The notes beneath the pieces are model-generated. The model saw only the letters and a list, made by a program, of their open reading frames with translations, made no database searches and had not been told where the DNA came from. Shown piece after piece: positions 23,996 through 36,374 of a DNA stretch of 64,000 nt. Location: positions 77,943,772 to 78,007,771 of the forward strand of contig CM036755.1 in NCBI GenBank assembly GCA_020796225.1, read 5' to 3'. The stretch comes from Arion vulgaris. Lineage: Eukaryota > Mollusca > Gastropoda > Stylommatophora > Arionidae. The translations under genes and the position numbers were made by a program. Positions within the stretch are counted from its first letter, which is position 1. Each line of letters opens with the position of its first letter.

Positions 23996-24039
23996 TGAAG
24001 TTATTAAAACGACTAAAAAAAATTACAATTGACTAATCA

Positions 24040-24140
24040 AAATTGCATTGAGACCCTGACCTGTGCTAGGAGTTCTGCTACTGGGATCGTCTTGTGTAAG
24101 AAATAGATAAGAGCACACATTATTATTTACCGAAGTGTAA
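24040..24140. repeat. Dispersed repeat, shared with 61.7-61.8 kb
   Basis: GTGTAAGAAA, GAGCACAC and TTATTTACCGAAGTG-type sequence recurs at 61.74-61.80 kb. May be part of the neighbouring Helitron-like unit. Confidence 0.45.
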
Positions 24141-24613
24141 TGATGAACGTCTGTCATATCAATTAGTTATATCTTTGAAGAAATTTCATAAACAGATAAA
24201 CGCTATTATGACTAATTCAATGAGCACACCAGACATTTGAGAAACATATTTTCTCACCACAATAAATTAGGTACATCAAGTCTGATGATTATATCTGTAT
24301 ATCATCATTTTATTTATATAAGAAAGATCAATGAAATTGTATGTTTGTCCCAATTGTTTAGAGATATCTGGACATCCTACGGACTTGATATTTGGCAAGA
24401 AGGTGGCTTTCATGAATACGAAGAGGGAAAAATTATAAAACTAGACTTTTTATACATTTCTATAACCATATTCCTAACTTAACACACATGGATATTCTGA
24501 GTAGAAATCGCCAAAAGTGTCTTTCCATGTTTTTCACGACGTTTGCGGTCACATGATGCGCAAAGCGATCATGTTGTTATGGTCCGGTGACGTCTTTCGC
24601 GCATCCCACGAAT

Positions 24614-25279
24614 CATCATCATCAAGATGCGTATCCTTTACACGCGGCCGTCGTAAATAAGAGAGATATAGGTCATGTCATCTTCAGGAATGATGTTTTC
24701 GCTTGTCCTATTCTGCTCTTTATTTCTGATCGGCATCTGCCATCTGATGTTACCAGGACTCCGAGGTATTTAAATTGCTGCACTTGTCTTAGATCAGTCC
24801 CATTTACTGTGATGGTGCATTTTGGCAAAATCTGCTTTTTGATATGATCATAACTTCTGTCTTTTTAATATTCAAACTGAGTCCTTTGTTGTTACTTTCT
24901 GTCACAACCTTATAGAGAAGGTCGTGCTTTACAGGACGTTGCTCTCTTCGCAGCGCATCTGAAATTCACTCTGTCTCTAGCCAATTCACCCACTTCGTCG
25001 ATGGTCATATTCATGGTTTCTTTAATATCTTGTAGCCATCTTCTTCTTGGTCTGCTTCTGCGTCCTGGGACCCTGCCCTCTAATGTTGTTCTTTCCAGGC
25101 CATCGTGATGTTTAATGTGACCAAAGTATCCAATTTTTCTGTATAGTATGTTGTTTATCAGCCAATTCTCTTTAACATTTAGCTATTTCAGGACATCAGT
25201 GTTCTTTCTTTTTTCTGTCCATGGTATTCGGAATATCTTTCTGTAGCATTTAGTTTCGAAGGACTGGACTTTCGTTTCA
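24614..25279 (-). mobile_element. RTE-like element inserted in the Helitron-like repeat
   Basis: Flanked by the 7-bp duplication CACGAAT, with a (GAT)n 3' tail at its left end. Minus-strand pieces correspond to the GRRSRRWLQDIKETMNMTI-type C-terminus and to an upstream CYRKIFRIPWTEKRK region. It is 5'-truncated and is itself split by 24643-24926. Confidence 0.75.
24643..24926 (-). pseudogene. Reverse transcriptase thumb piece nested in the LINE
   Basis: The minus strand reads TITVNGTDLRQVQQFKYLG and VLVTSDGRCRSEIK, the segment after the catalytic RT motifs. It interrupts the outer LINE between GTATCCTTTACA and GGACGTTGC, with CTTTACA present on both sides. Confidence 0.65.
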
Positions 25280-26589
25280 CACGAATACTAGCATATTTAT
25301 TGCTGTTTCAACATGTCAGTTCTGTAGACGAATGCATAAGATGCTCAACTGCTATCCTGAAGACATGTTCAATATCACGCTCGGCTAATTTTTAATTTAA
25401 AAACATTTTTTTTAAAACACATCGATAAATTAATAATCTGAATAAATTTAATTTGCAAATTGTTATTTTTCAACTTTCACGGGAATTCAATTGTATCAGG
25501 TTTTACTGGCAGTCGGAATGAGTTTATGTGACCAACCGACAAAGTTTTCAAACTTTCATAGAGACAAAACGTATTGATTTTTAATGGGGAAGAAGTCGAT
25601 TTTGAGGTAACGAGGCATGTTCCTCATTCCGATTGGCTGTAAAACCTGATATTTCATTCTAACCGTATCTGACCGTATTTCATTCCGATTCCGAAAATAA
25701 CTTTACAAATAGATTTATACTAAATTCCACGTGCGAAGAACGGGTAAAACTGCTAGTCTGAAATAAACCAGCGGCAGGGTCTCAAGAACAATAGCGATCA
25801 ACGTTTTTTTTTTGCAATAGCTTGTAGAAAAGTTCTCATGCTAGTTGTAGTACAAACATAATAGGATACGTAATGTATAACGATAACCATGCTGATAACA
25901 AAATTATTAGTTCTACTATCGTCTGTAGTTGCAACCACAAAAAAGAGAGAAAAGAAAGATTCAACTTTTATATTATATGGTATTTTGGAGAATATGATGT
26001 TAGACCTGTAAATATCTTGACCAACAGCAACTCTATAGCTTAGATAATGTGAAGAGTAAGTTATCAGGCAAACTAACACAGTCATATTAGGTTCTCGGGA
26101 AAGACAAATGCTAGACAGTGAAGTTGAACCTGGGTACTTTCTTCTAATCGGCAAATACCGTCAAATCATGAGACAAGCGCTTCAGTTTCCACGACTAGAC
26201 GATCTCTCTAAAAGAAGAGTTATACCATACGTGCCTTTCTTTAACACGTCAAAGCAACAACATTAGAAATAGCGCCAGGCTCTTTATCAAACAGTGTCCG
26301 TACATACATGGGCTATAATACTTAACATACGTCTCGGTTTGACTGCTATTGTCTTGATTTAACAATGCTGCCTGAAATTATGTCCTGTTTTTTTTCCAAT
26401 CACAGTTTATTCAACATTAATGTGTCCTATTTGAAAACGTAAGTTTTTCTCGTACTTACTAATATCATAATTTGGCGATGATCAGATGCATATCTTACGT
26501 AACTAAACTAAAATGGTAGAATTCTTCTTTTGACTTACAGTTTGTTACTGTCAGCAACTTCTGTTTTGCTTGTGCACCTAAATCTATAT

Positions 26590-27535
26590 AAACAGCCAGT
26601 GTACGATTCGAACAAACACAGGACTATCAGAAAAGTTCCACGTAGGATCAGGAGTAAGACAAGGATGCGTACTATCACCGCTGCTGTTCATCACATATAT
26701 CGATCAAATCTGTAAAATAGCTAACACCTGCAAAGGAAACAACCTTGGGGAACTCTCAAACGAATTTCTTTTCGCAGACGATCAAGCAATCATATCAACA
26801 ACAGAAGAACAGCTACAGCAACACATTAACAGACTACAGTTAACACGCAATGAATACATCGACAAAACCGAAGTAATGGCATTCACTAGAGAGGAAAACA
26901 CTACCAATATCTCCATCAACAATCGTCCATTAAAACAAGTCCAAGACTTTAGATGCCTAGGAAGCATTTTTTCAGCAAACTGAAGAATAACTAATGAAAT
27001 TCAACACAGATGTAACAAAGCAAATCAAATGATAGGACAAATGGTGCCAATTGTAAAATGCAAACATGTCACCATGAACACAAAAAGAGCAATTTTCAAC
27101 ACAATCTTTCTCCCCACATTATGCTACCAGTGCCAAACCTGACGATGACCTCAAACGATAAAAGAAAACTAGTCAGAACAGAGATGAAGTTATCTATGCA
27201 GAATGCTGGGTGTAACAAGAAGAGACCGCTAAGAAATGAAGACATCAGGAAAAAAGTGGGTACAACATCTGTACTGAACTTCATCAAGAAACAACAAATT
27301 AAATGGTTCGACCATATAAGCAGATTACCAACAGACAGTGCCTCAAAGAGCAATGTTACTCCGATACAATGAATACAAAGCAAAATACCGGAAACGCAAA
27401 AGATGGACCTCAGAGATAACAGAGGCGACGAAAGACACTATTTATAAAGCGCATACAAGGGCTCGTTCTAGAAATCTCTTCTTATCCTAACGCTATGAGG
27501 CAAAACAGGATTGGAGAAAAACATAAAATCTATCA
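26590..27535 (+). pseudogene. Non-LTR reverse transcriptase, palm to C-terminus
   Basis: This is the best polymerase remnant here: VGSGVRQGCVLSPLLF then FLFADDQAI, the catalytic FADD box, followed by a thumb region and a C-terminal SVLNFIKKQQIKWFDHISRL and KRKRWTSEITEATKD. Stops and shifts separate the pieces and endonuclease sequence is absent, so it is a 5'-truncated dead copy. Related fragments lie at 7.97, 10.8 and 50.24 kb. Confidence 0.85.
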
Positions 27536-27539
27536 TAAT

Positions 27540-27650
27540 TGCATTTGCTATCCCATCTTTAAACCTCGTGTTGCTATCCCACCTTAAACCTCGTTTGCTA
27601 TCCCATCTTTAAACCTCGTGTTGCTATCCCATCTTTAACCTCGTGATATC
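27540..27650. repeat. 26-bp tandem repeat, about four units
   Basis: Unit TTGCTATCCCATCTTTAAAC plus CTCGTG; abuts the LINE end. Confidence 0.9.
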
Positions 27651-27785
27651 ATTTTTTCTGTAGCGATCTCATTGTCTCTCTCATTTATTCCATAGTTGTT
27701 GTTTTTCCTCTTCAGCTTTCTGGGCCTTTGATGCTCATTGCTGCAAATATCACCCGCCTCGATTCATCTCTGTTGTTAGCCCTGT

Positions 27786-28145
27786 GTTTTGAGGGGACTG
27801 CCTAGAGTAGTTGATAGTAGCTCGGCCTGCTAGCTGTGAGATGCCTCTTGACTTACTGGCTGCTAGCGGTTCGAACCTACTGTCCGATATTTGTTCGAGT
27901 CCCCTGGTCTTACTCAGGACGATAACGTGAGTACCTCTGAAGTCGGAGAAAATCTGCCTGTATGGCGAGGAATACTAATTACGAGTACATTGAGCACACG
28001 GCTGCCAGTGTAAAGTAATTTACAATGTGCAAGCTGCTGCCATTGTAAGAAATTGGAAAAACGGATTTTCACGCAAAATCAGTTTCAGAGATGAAACTTC
28101 GTCTGAGTTGAAAGCGGACGAAAGAAAAAAAAAAAAAAAAAAAAA
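27786..28145 (+). mobile_element. tRNA-like SINE C with poly(A) tail
   Basis: Head TAGAGTAGTTGATAGTAGCT with a B-box-like AGCGGTTCGAACCTA, a body of about 250 bp and a pure A run at 28126-28145. The intact A tail suggests a relatively recent insertion. Confidence 0.75.
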
Positions 28146-28149
28146 GCCC

Positions 28150-28755
28150 TGTGTTTTAATTGTTCTTATAGTATTCCTATGTCTGCTGTTATCTCTAAAT
28201 CGTTTTCTTAGTTTATCTTGTGCTCTCATGTTCTTCATCGTTATTGTATCTTAAATTTTAGGCTCTCTGTTATCTACCGTTATTTTAATATATCCCAACT
28301 TTTCTCTATTCTATTAACTTTCATGATGGTGGTAATTAATGGTGATTTAAACAAATTCTGAATATACATGTTTCTCATTCTTCACTATTTTCTTCATTGA
28401 TGGTTCCAAACGTTCATCTTCAGAATCTGTTTTCAAAAGTCTGTAATAATGTTTCATCTGGTTTTATTGTGCTCCACAGTTTCAGTTACTGGTGTGTATG
28501 TGTGATGTTGTTTCGTCTCATATATATGTACAAACAAAAAACGTTTATCTCATGTGTTTGTGCTAGAACAGTTAGAACGAATCTCAACTGATTTATCTGT
28601 GTTCTGTGGTCGACGCCCTTTGAAAGACACAACTAAGTACAGCTAACTACGTTGTGCTCTGAAACAAAAACTGCTCGTCTGTAGAGCTAGACAATGGGTA
28701 CAGCAAGTAATAACGGCATGTGGTTCGAATCTTGTATTTGGTAAATTGTTTTTTC
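28150..28755. other. No gene seen
   Basis: AT-rich sequence; no domain or repeat recognised. Confidence 0.45.
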
Positions 28756-28764
28756 CGGACCACT

Positions 28765-29038
28765 TATTACTTGTTTACTCGCCCCAGTGGTTACCGGGGC
28801 CCACATTTGGGGTGTCAAGAATGGAATCACTGTTACCTGCCACGCATGTCGTAAGAGGCGACTAAGGAGGTTTGGCTGAAATCGGATGCATGTGTCCTAA
28901 ACGTGTAGAATTCTATGCATTTAGGGGCCTACCAAACCAATGTGCAAGGTATACACGTTCTTGGCAAAGATCAAACATATCACAAAGAGTGATTAAAATT
29001 GGTCGTAAAGAACGAACGTGAAGAAGAAGAAGAAGAAC
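28765..29038 (+). mobile_element. SINE-like repeat D, full copy 1
   Basis: Runs from CCCCAGTGGTTACCGGGGCC through CACTGTTACCTGCCACGCAT and GATCAAACATATCACAAAGA to a GAA-repeat tail. Nearly collinear with 39.99-40.25 kb. Confidence 0.75.
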
Positions 29039-29261
29039 TTGTTTATTGTTTATACCAAAGTTCTCATGGTTTCTTGATCATGATCTCATACCACCACATT
29101 GATGTTATTTGCACAACCAAGTATTCTTGTTGTTTCATTTACCTCTATATTCCTTATTCACTTTTACATGGACATGTTAAAAGTATTAGGAATAGGGCAT
29201 TATTTAGTTTGAAAGTCATTCTTATTTAAAATGGGTCTGATTTTCTGTTTTCTATATAATA

Positions 29262-29540
29262 TATCTGATGTTCATATATATCTGATGTTCATATATAAAT
29301 ATATCTGATGTTCATATATATCTGATGTTCATATATAAATATATCTGATGTTCATATATATCTGATGTTCATATATAAATATATCTGATGTTCATATATA
29401 TCTGATGTTCATATATAAATATATCTGATGTTCATATATATCTGATGTTCATATATAAATATATCTGATGTTCATATATATCTGATGTTCATATATATCT
29501 GATGTTCATATATATCTGATGTTCATATATAAATATATCG
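29262..29540. repeat. 40-bp compound array (17 + 23 bp)
   Basis: ATATATCTGATGTTCAT alternates with ATATATAAAT-containing spacers; about seven higher-order units. Confidence 0.93.
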
Positions 29541-29554
29541 ACAAATTTGTCATT

Positions 29555-29750
29555 TTTGGACAGCGAAAGAAAGGTAGGCGAGAAATACATGGAGACGAGA
29601 TTTGGAGGCGGAGATCAACAATATAAAGAAGAGCTGGAGGGAACTGTAGGAGATAGCTAGAGATAGGAAGACTTCGCATGAGTTGGTTGAGGGCCTATGC
29701 CCTAATCCGAGGTAAAAAGGCAAAGAGAGAGAGAGAGAGAGAGAAATATC
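29555..29750 (+). pseudogene. Non-LTR 3' end with GA-rich tail
   Basis: Reads WRRDLEAEINNIKKSW, then ARDRKT and EGLCPNPR, followed by AAAAAGGC and (GA)n. The same end, from AGATAGCTAGAGATAGGAAG onward, recurs at 36.63-36.72 kb. Confidence 0.75.
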
Positions 29751-29754
29751 TACA

Positions 29755-29900
29755 AAGAAGTAAATGGTGGAAGAGAAGAAGAAAAAGGTATATAAATATA
29801 TCTATAAATATGTAAATGGTGGAAGAGAAGAAGAAGAAGAAGGTATATAAATATATCTATAAATATGTAAATGGTGGAAGAGAAGAAGAAGGTATATAAA
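29755..29900. repeat. Tandem LINE-tail sequences
   Basis: AAATGGTGGAAGAGAAGAAG occurs three times with TATAAATA spacers; it equals the tail of the LINE at 10.8-10.97 kb. Confidence 0.8.
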
Positions 29901-30139
29901 TATGTTACGTTTATTCTTGTTTATACGTTTGACCTGGGTGATCATGGCAGTGACCATTGTCCTTGTATTGTTTCCGTTAAACAAAAACCCACAAGTGATC
30001 AAGAAAAGTATACATATAGTTTATTAATGGTTGCACTCAAAGCAAATAGCGTAAACATATTTTTAAAAACTCATGTTACTCTCACAGTAAAAAAAAAAGA
30101 AACACACACACACATACACAAGACATGCACACACACAAT

Positions 30140-30480
30140 TAACAAACTTCACATATAATTCATAAACTTCAACACTCCAAGTAAATACATATATGATATA
30201 ATTCATATACTTCAACACTCCAAGTAAATACATATATGATATAATTCATAAACTTCAACACTCCAAGTAAATACATATATGATATAATTCATATAAAACT
30301 CAACACCCATAGTAAATACATATACGATATAATTCATAAACTTCAACACTCCAAGTAAATACGATATAATTCATAAACTTCAACACTAAAAGTAAATACG
30401 ATATAATTAACAAATTGCTACCAAAGTAAATACATGCAAATATAATTCATAAACTACTACATTAAAAGTGAATAAACAAA
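30140..30480. repeat. 43-bp degenerate tandem array
   Basis: Unit ATAATTCATAAACTTCAACA plus CTCCAAGTAAATACATATATGAT-like sequence; about eight units, decaying to the right. A related array lies at 31.6 kb. Confidence 0.85.
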
Positions 30481-30954
30481 TAAAATTTATATATTTCTAC
30501 ATTCAAAGTAAATACACACACACGCACACATACATACATACGCGCAAATATATAATTCATAAACTATTGGATTTAATAAACATAAAAAATCAAAATAAAT
30601 ATATATATATATAAAATATACATACACATATACACGCACAATATTCCTAGACTAATTTAGTATAGTCGACAAATCATCATCAGCACACATGGAACCATTT
30701 TGTCCATAAGTACTCCGATCTCTTTCTCAAGGGTGTCTCTCAGTGTCTGCCAATTGACGGCGCCATTTCTGTGTTTGTTTAATTTTCGTTGCTGATTTCC
30801 CAGTATAACGATCTTATCTGGTTACGCACCGTTTGATTTGGTATTCTTGCAGCTTGTTCACTAGCATTGTATAAAAGACATATGTAACGCTGCTTACAAT
30901 TTGCCACAGTCAGTATCCTCATCGAGGCCATGTCCTTTCTAACCTTTGTTATCC

Positions 30955-31435
30955 CATGATATCTATGCTTTCGGTACCAGCAAGACTTCGATCAAGCCGC
31001 AACGGTAAGTATTTCTTGCATGCGACCTCTCCACTACCAACGAACAGTTCGAACTTGAAGGGGCAGACGTTTAGCTGGTGGACACAAAAACGCTTTAAAG
31101 ACACTCTTAAAGTGTCTCTGAAATGCTTCGATATAGACAATACGTGCTGGGATCCCTTGCGCAAGATCGTCAAATGTGGCACTGTAGCAACAAAAGAGAA
31201 ACCCGAATAGCTGAGAATCATCGTATTGTTGAGTCACAGAGAAAACGAGCAGCGCGAAAAGACAGAGCACACAACACGCACATGTCTAACCTTGATCATG
31301 TATGCCCCACCTGTGGTCGGGGATTCTGTTCTAGGATTGAACTCTACAGTCACCTCCGCACACACCAGAGAGGTGCAACAGCACACGTCTGAGATTGTTG
31401 TCATCGTCGCTTGCGATGGACGGCTATTATGACCA
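30955..31435 (+). pseudogene. Non-LTR 3' end with C2H2-like finger
   Basis: Pieces in shifting frames read KRFKDTLKVSLKCFDI, RIAENHRIVESQRKRAARK and then VCPTCGRGFC with SRIELYSHLRTH, a C2H2-like finger that closes many RTE-like polyproteins. The last frame is open to the stop. 5'-truncated. Confidence 0.75.
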
Positions 31436-31604
31436 CCGAACACAAGGTTGCAATTGGTGTTTGAGTATTGACAATACATTTATTGGGAGAGAATCATGTC
31501 CCCGATCCTTTCTTTGAGTTGACCAGTTCTTCAGCTCCCTTGCACTATTTACTTATGCGGTCAAGCTTTGACTAAAGTTCTCCCACAACCTGCTTCCAAA
31601 TTGC

Positions 31605-31860
31605 TACGCTCAAAGTAAATACATGAACATATATGATTCATAAACCACTACACTCAAAGTAAATACATGAACATATATGATTCATAAACCACTTCACTCA
31701 AAGTAAATACATAAACATATATGATTCATAAACCACTACACTCAAAGTAAAAATACACACATATAGTATATACATTGTTAAACTCCAAATAAATACATAC
31801 ACGTACAGTATTTACATTGCTGCATTAAAAATACACATAATTCTTATAATACTACACTCA
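31605..31860. repeat. 42-bp degenerate tandem array
   Basis: Units contain GATTCATAAACCACTACACT and CAAAGTAAATACATGAACAT; a diverged relative of 30.14-30.48 kb. Confidence 0.85.
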
Positions 31861-31879
31861 AAAAAATGTTAAAAATATA

Positions 31880-32506
31880 TACAGGGTGGGCCAAAAAAAT
31901 GAGAACATCGCGTAAAAAGTAATATAATTACATCAAAATTGTTTTAACTGTTTCTATAATAGCTTAAATTGTTGTCTCATTTACTTACTGACCTATTTAG
32001 CTATATGATGTTTTTATTTCGGCAATTTCGAGCACAATCTTTGGTTTTAACCTTTCGCTGCTACATACTTTCCGAAGGCTGAGCTAAAAATAGTTACTCT
32101 TTGTTTCTAGGTCACAAACGCGAATTTACGCCTCTAGCAGTGACAGTAGAAATGTATAACGTGTTAACATCTTTAGCCCAAAGAGAGACATATTACAGAC
32201 GTGTTAATGCGTCTTTAGAAGTGAATGGGAAAACGTATATATACGTCCTTAGCAGCTAAAGGGTTAATATGCTAATTGTTTACATCTGCAGGTTTAAATT
32301 TGTTACCAAGAATGACAACAATTACTGCGGAAGACCGTATTCAGATTAAACGAGTGGCGTTGAAGCTTAGAAAAATTGAACAGGATTTCTCATTAGCTAA
32401 ATACTTGGCAAACAAAATTACATGAAACAATATAATTAAATTAAATAATATTTCTAAATAATGCGTATGTTACGTGATGTTCTCATTTTTTTGGGCCCAC
32501 CCTGTA
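31880..32506. mobile_element. Mariner-type element/MITE with TA duplication
   Basis: Termini CAGGGTGGGCCAAAAAAATG and its complement CATTTTTTTGGGCCCACCCT, inverted, flanked by TA. 623 bp, AT-rich, with no transposase frame visible. Confidence 0.8.
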
Positions 32507-32509
32507 GAA

Positions 32510-33590
32510 TGATACTGATATTGATGAACGCTTACTAAACAGATAAAATATACTACAATTAGGAATGTCTAGTATGTATATTACGAGAATCAATCTACTT
32601 GTTCACGTCGTTCAGTTTATGTACAGTTTGTGCAGATTTAAACAGTTTACTGAGCTGGTCCTCCTATCTATATGTACAGAACAACATATTGTTACCATTT
32701 AGATAGTAAATTGTCAACATAGAATGCAGGGACTAGTTACAGAAGATAGATATTGTAGATCAAGAAATATGATAACATACTATATTTCTGGAGAACTCTA
32801 ATCATTTTGTTTGTACATTCAGCTTCAGATTAACAATTTCAGGTATCACAATTCTTCTAGCGTGACTTAGTGTACTAAATGATAACAGCACAAACATGTA
32901 GAAATATAATTGTTACAGTTACTGTAACTAGAACATAAACCAAGACTAGCCTGACTCCAGATGAGTTCTTGTCATTGAGAGTCGTGACACGATCTAATGA
33001 AAGACATTCACTGAATGTCACATTGTAACGATGAAAGTAACATCCAAAGTCGTCAAGTGAGTTATCAGGATATAATATAAAACTGAAAACTCGGCACAAA
33101 TTGACAGGAAATTAGCAAATCATGAATTTCACAAAGACATAATAGAGCGGACATGCTTAACACATTGAAATAAAAAATACAATTTTCAGGACAGGAGGTG
33201 AAATATATGCATATATAGATTAATGAGTCGATATACATATATTAGAGCTAGATTGCAAGAGTTTGGATCGAAGGTTGGAGTGGCTAGAAAAGAGCAGCGC
33301 AAGCAGCAAGCGCTTGAGTATGTTCATCAATCAACAATGAGCTGGCATGGTTAGTCGCTGTATGTTGTTGTAAATATTGCGGATGAGATCGAAGCACATA
33401 TAGACATACCCGGAGTACAATGAGGATAATCAAAACTGAACCAGGCTAAGGTACTTTGTAATACTATCTAATTCATCACCGCCCAGTAACTTGTTCTATG
33501 CAGAATTTTACCTCAGTTTCATAACAGTCCAACAGAGTTTTTCTATATCAAACAATTAATGTACTGCCTCTGTTGAAAGTATATTATATT
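32510..33590. other. No gene seen
   Basis: No domain recognised. Confidence 0.45.
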
Positions 33591-33599
33591 CAAGTCATC

Positions 33600-34150
33600 T
33601 ATCATATCATACGCCCAGCTTCGTCTTGGTCTTCATCTTCTCATCTTTACTCCGGAATGCTCTCCTCTAAAAGCATCTTTTCCAAAATGTCATATTCTTT
33701 ATGTATCCATTTTAAAAAAAAAATGTTTCAAATAATATACTTCAATTTCGAGTTGTTAGTAAATATATTTATTTGTTCTGTTCTCTGTCCATGACATTTT
33801 TAGAAATTGTTTAAACATTTATATTCGAAAGCACTTTCGTGATTTTCATACGATAAAGATCAAAATCTTGTACACTGTGACCTTTCATGCTTCTTGTACT
33901 TTGATGTTTGTTGTTCTGTCTGTTTCATTCCATACATATTTATGTTTCTGAAATGTTAGTATGGCGGTGTCTGAACTTTTTAAAATTTCTTTATCCCATT
34001 TCAATGACTTTTTGTCAATGGACCAGGATATTTAACACCGTTTATTATTTCTAATTTTCTTACCCTGATAAATATATTATTTGAAATGTTTCTTTGATCT
34101 TGTGTCCTTAGTTTTGTCTTTGTCATACTGAGATACATACATATATATTG
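33600..34150 (-). pseudogene. Possible decayed LINE 3' region
   Basis: The minus strand gives a WIHKEYDILEKMLLEESIPE-like segment reminiscent of LINE C-termini, heavily broken. Weak support. Confidence 0.35.
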
Positions 34151-34159
34151 TTTTTCACT

Positions 34160-34865
34160 TTCTCTTTAAATACTTGGAAAAACTAATAAGTTGAATAATT
34201 GTGAAATTGGCTGACATCTAAGAATATTCTGCTGGTTGATGTATGTTTTGCAATGATATCCACTAATATATAAATAGTGGTATACTCAGTCAGTGCTAAT
34301 GTTAGTGTGTTAAATGCTATACCAATCTATCAGTCATTTCCTGACCGCTTGTATGTCTCCTTCCGTGTTATCTCTTCCATCCTTCATTTTATTTCTTAAA
34401 ATTCTATGATATAATCTATGTGCTTACATTTTGTTGATGTCTTTTACCTTCCCCCTGTCATCTTCCCTTGCTTGTTAATCTTGATATCAGACAAATCTTG
34501 CTAGAGATATAGCTTACAGATTTTATTTCTTCTAAGCTTGTATAGCTCACTTTCTGTAGGCTTACTATCTTTTGAAGAGTTTATATATCATCACTTGCGT
34601 TGAGACATGCATATACGATGTAGCAGAGCTAAATGACCACAGTTGACCAGAAATTTCAGATTGTTCATTGCAATACAATCGTGAGAATATTTCTGCACTC
34701 AGTTCACCAATATAAGTGCTCAGTCCTTGAAAACATTTTGAAAGCGCTATAACAGGATATACAAAAATTAGCACTGAGTCACGTTAACTATATTATCTGA
34801 GCATTATGTACTAAACATAAAAAACCATGGACTAACTGTTGTGAAAGTTATTGTTGCTCTTGCAG
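34160..34865. other. No gene seen
   Basis: No recognisable feature. Confidence 0.4.
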
Positions 34866-34869
34866 TTTC

Positions 34870-35126
34870 TACAGGGTGTTCAAGATAATTGCAGCCCCAT
34901 TGACAATTCGAAACATGCCAGGTACACATTGAGTTGTGTTTATTTACTATTTAAACCGATTTTGACTAGCTCGTCCTACATCACATTTGTTCATCGCCCC
35001 TTCCCGCACTACAATTACACACCATCACACAACCTTGACCTACGTCATAACTGAACCTTCTCATTTCCATACATATATGCCAGATTAGCTCCATTCACGG
35101 GCTGCTTTTAAATTGAACACCCTGTA
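34870..35126. mobile_element. Mariner-type MITE, inverted second copy
   Basis: Left end CAGGGTGTTCAAGATAATTG, right end TTGAACACCCTG, TA on both sides. Interior is the reverse complement of 2.36-2.62 kb. Confidence 0.8.
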
Positions 35127-35359
35127 TATTTAGTGATGGGGCTAAATCTTTGAAGTTAGTCATGGAGAAAATGGAATTACATGTTGGCAGATATGTTTGC
35201 CAATCTGTAAACACTTTTAGAAAACATGATACTCATTGATAAGCTGTTGAGACATCCAATGATGATAACAATTGAACGAGAAGGGGATACTTGCATTAGA
35301 TGATCAACAGACAGATGTTAATTGGTTTTCATATCAAACTGTTAAACACTAGCTAAAGT

Positions 35360-35910
35360 GAAAATATGTTATCAGTTATATGAGGACTATCATCATAGCA
35401 CTCCAGACATGTCCATAGGTACTCCGATCTCCGCCTCAGCAAATCCAGCAGCGTCCAGCGACCCAACACGCCAGTTCGATGTTGATTAATCAATCTCTTT
35501 GCATATTTAGTATGTCGTTCTTTTCGGGCTGCACCAATATTGACACCCATCTCTTTCAATCTGGTCAGCGAGTGGATTCACAGCCCTGAAACTCCTCTGG
35601 TCGGAACGACTCTTTCAATGCATGAAGAATGTCATTTCGATCCATTTCAGCTCCCTCTGATATTGTAACCAAGCCAGCCAATCTATCAGCTCGTTCATTA
35701 CCCCTAACCCCTCCGTACCCAGGGACAAAAATAAAGGTGATTTCTCTGATCATTGTCTGTACCAGTACCTCCACCCAGTTGTGTCTCACCATACCTGATT
35801 CGACTTTACGAATCATGCTCATGGAGTCACTGAGTATGAAAACACGAGAGTAATTGTGAGATGCCAACCAGTTCACCGCCTCCGTAACTGCCCGAACCTC
35901 CATTGTCAAT
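35360..35910 (-). pseudogene. RNase H LINE (family 2), 3' part
   Basis: Minus-strand frame: MEVRAVTEAVNWL, FILSDSMSMIRKVESG, EITFIFVPGYGGVRGNERAD, the core of an RNase H domain (the usual PGHAGV is PGYGGV here, losing the His). After a shift follows KEMGVNIGAARKERHTKYAK and a Cys-containing end (CLECYD). A second copy lies at 58.9-60.0 kb. Confidence 0.8.
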
Positions 35911-35919
35911 TTATCTTCA

Positions 35920-36370
35920 TTGAAAATATGTCTTCATTATAAGATGATCAAATATTATCTAAAATGGTTAAATAGAGCAACATGCATATATGATTTTTTT
36001 AGTGAAATTAATTTTTTTTCTAAACAATTGTCGTGCACTTGCACATACGTTCAGAGTAATCATTGCTTCTTTATGAACTATGTAAATCAAGTTATGTTAC
36101 ATTGAAAAATATGTACTATGGAAATATGTCAAACATTGAGTAAATATTTGAATCTCCATAAAAACAAAATGTTTAAGAAATGTAGATGAGACCATTGTCC
36201 ACAAGGAAGGCATAATATTTAAACAGCATTTTACAAATTGAAAACTTGAAATGTCTAAGATTAAAGATACATGGAAGTCACAAAAGAATGTTTATCAATT
36301 CGTGTTTTAAAACTGAGAATGATACTTTATAAATTGTATTGATTGAATAAAGTGTTATATTGAGATATAA
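35920..36370. other. No gene seen
   Basis: AT-rich sequence only. Confidence 0.45.
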
Positions 36371-36374
36371 CGGT

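Larger units (their letters stand above)
24285..25756 (+). mobile_element. Helitron-like repeat, copy 1 (interrupted)
   Basis: Homologous over about 0.9 kb to the minus-strand copy at 55.85-56.87 kb. It ends CGGGTAAAACTGCTAG followed by T, with a weak hairpin just upstream, as expected for a Helitron 3' end inserted between A and T. The 5' TC end and any Rep/helicase region are not identified. A LINE insertion splits it at 24614-25279. Confidence 0.5.

Noticed and set aside
24237..24482. Gene shared with 56.58-56.89 kb (SQLF-DIWT-YGL-IWQEG in both)
   Set aside because: Similarity extends at DNA level through non-coding parts of the same dispersed repeat and the frames have no domain.
10322..28145. 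tRNA genes
   Set aside because: Heads with A and B boxes continue into SINE bodies repeated several times; none closes as a stand-alone tRNA with an acceptor stem.
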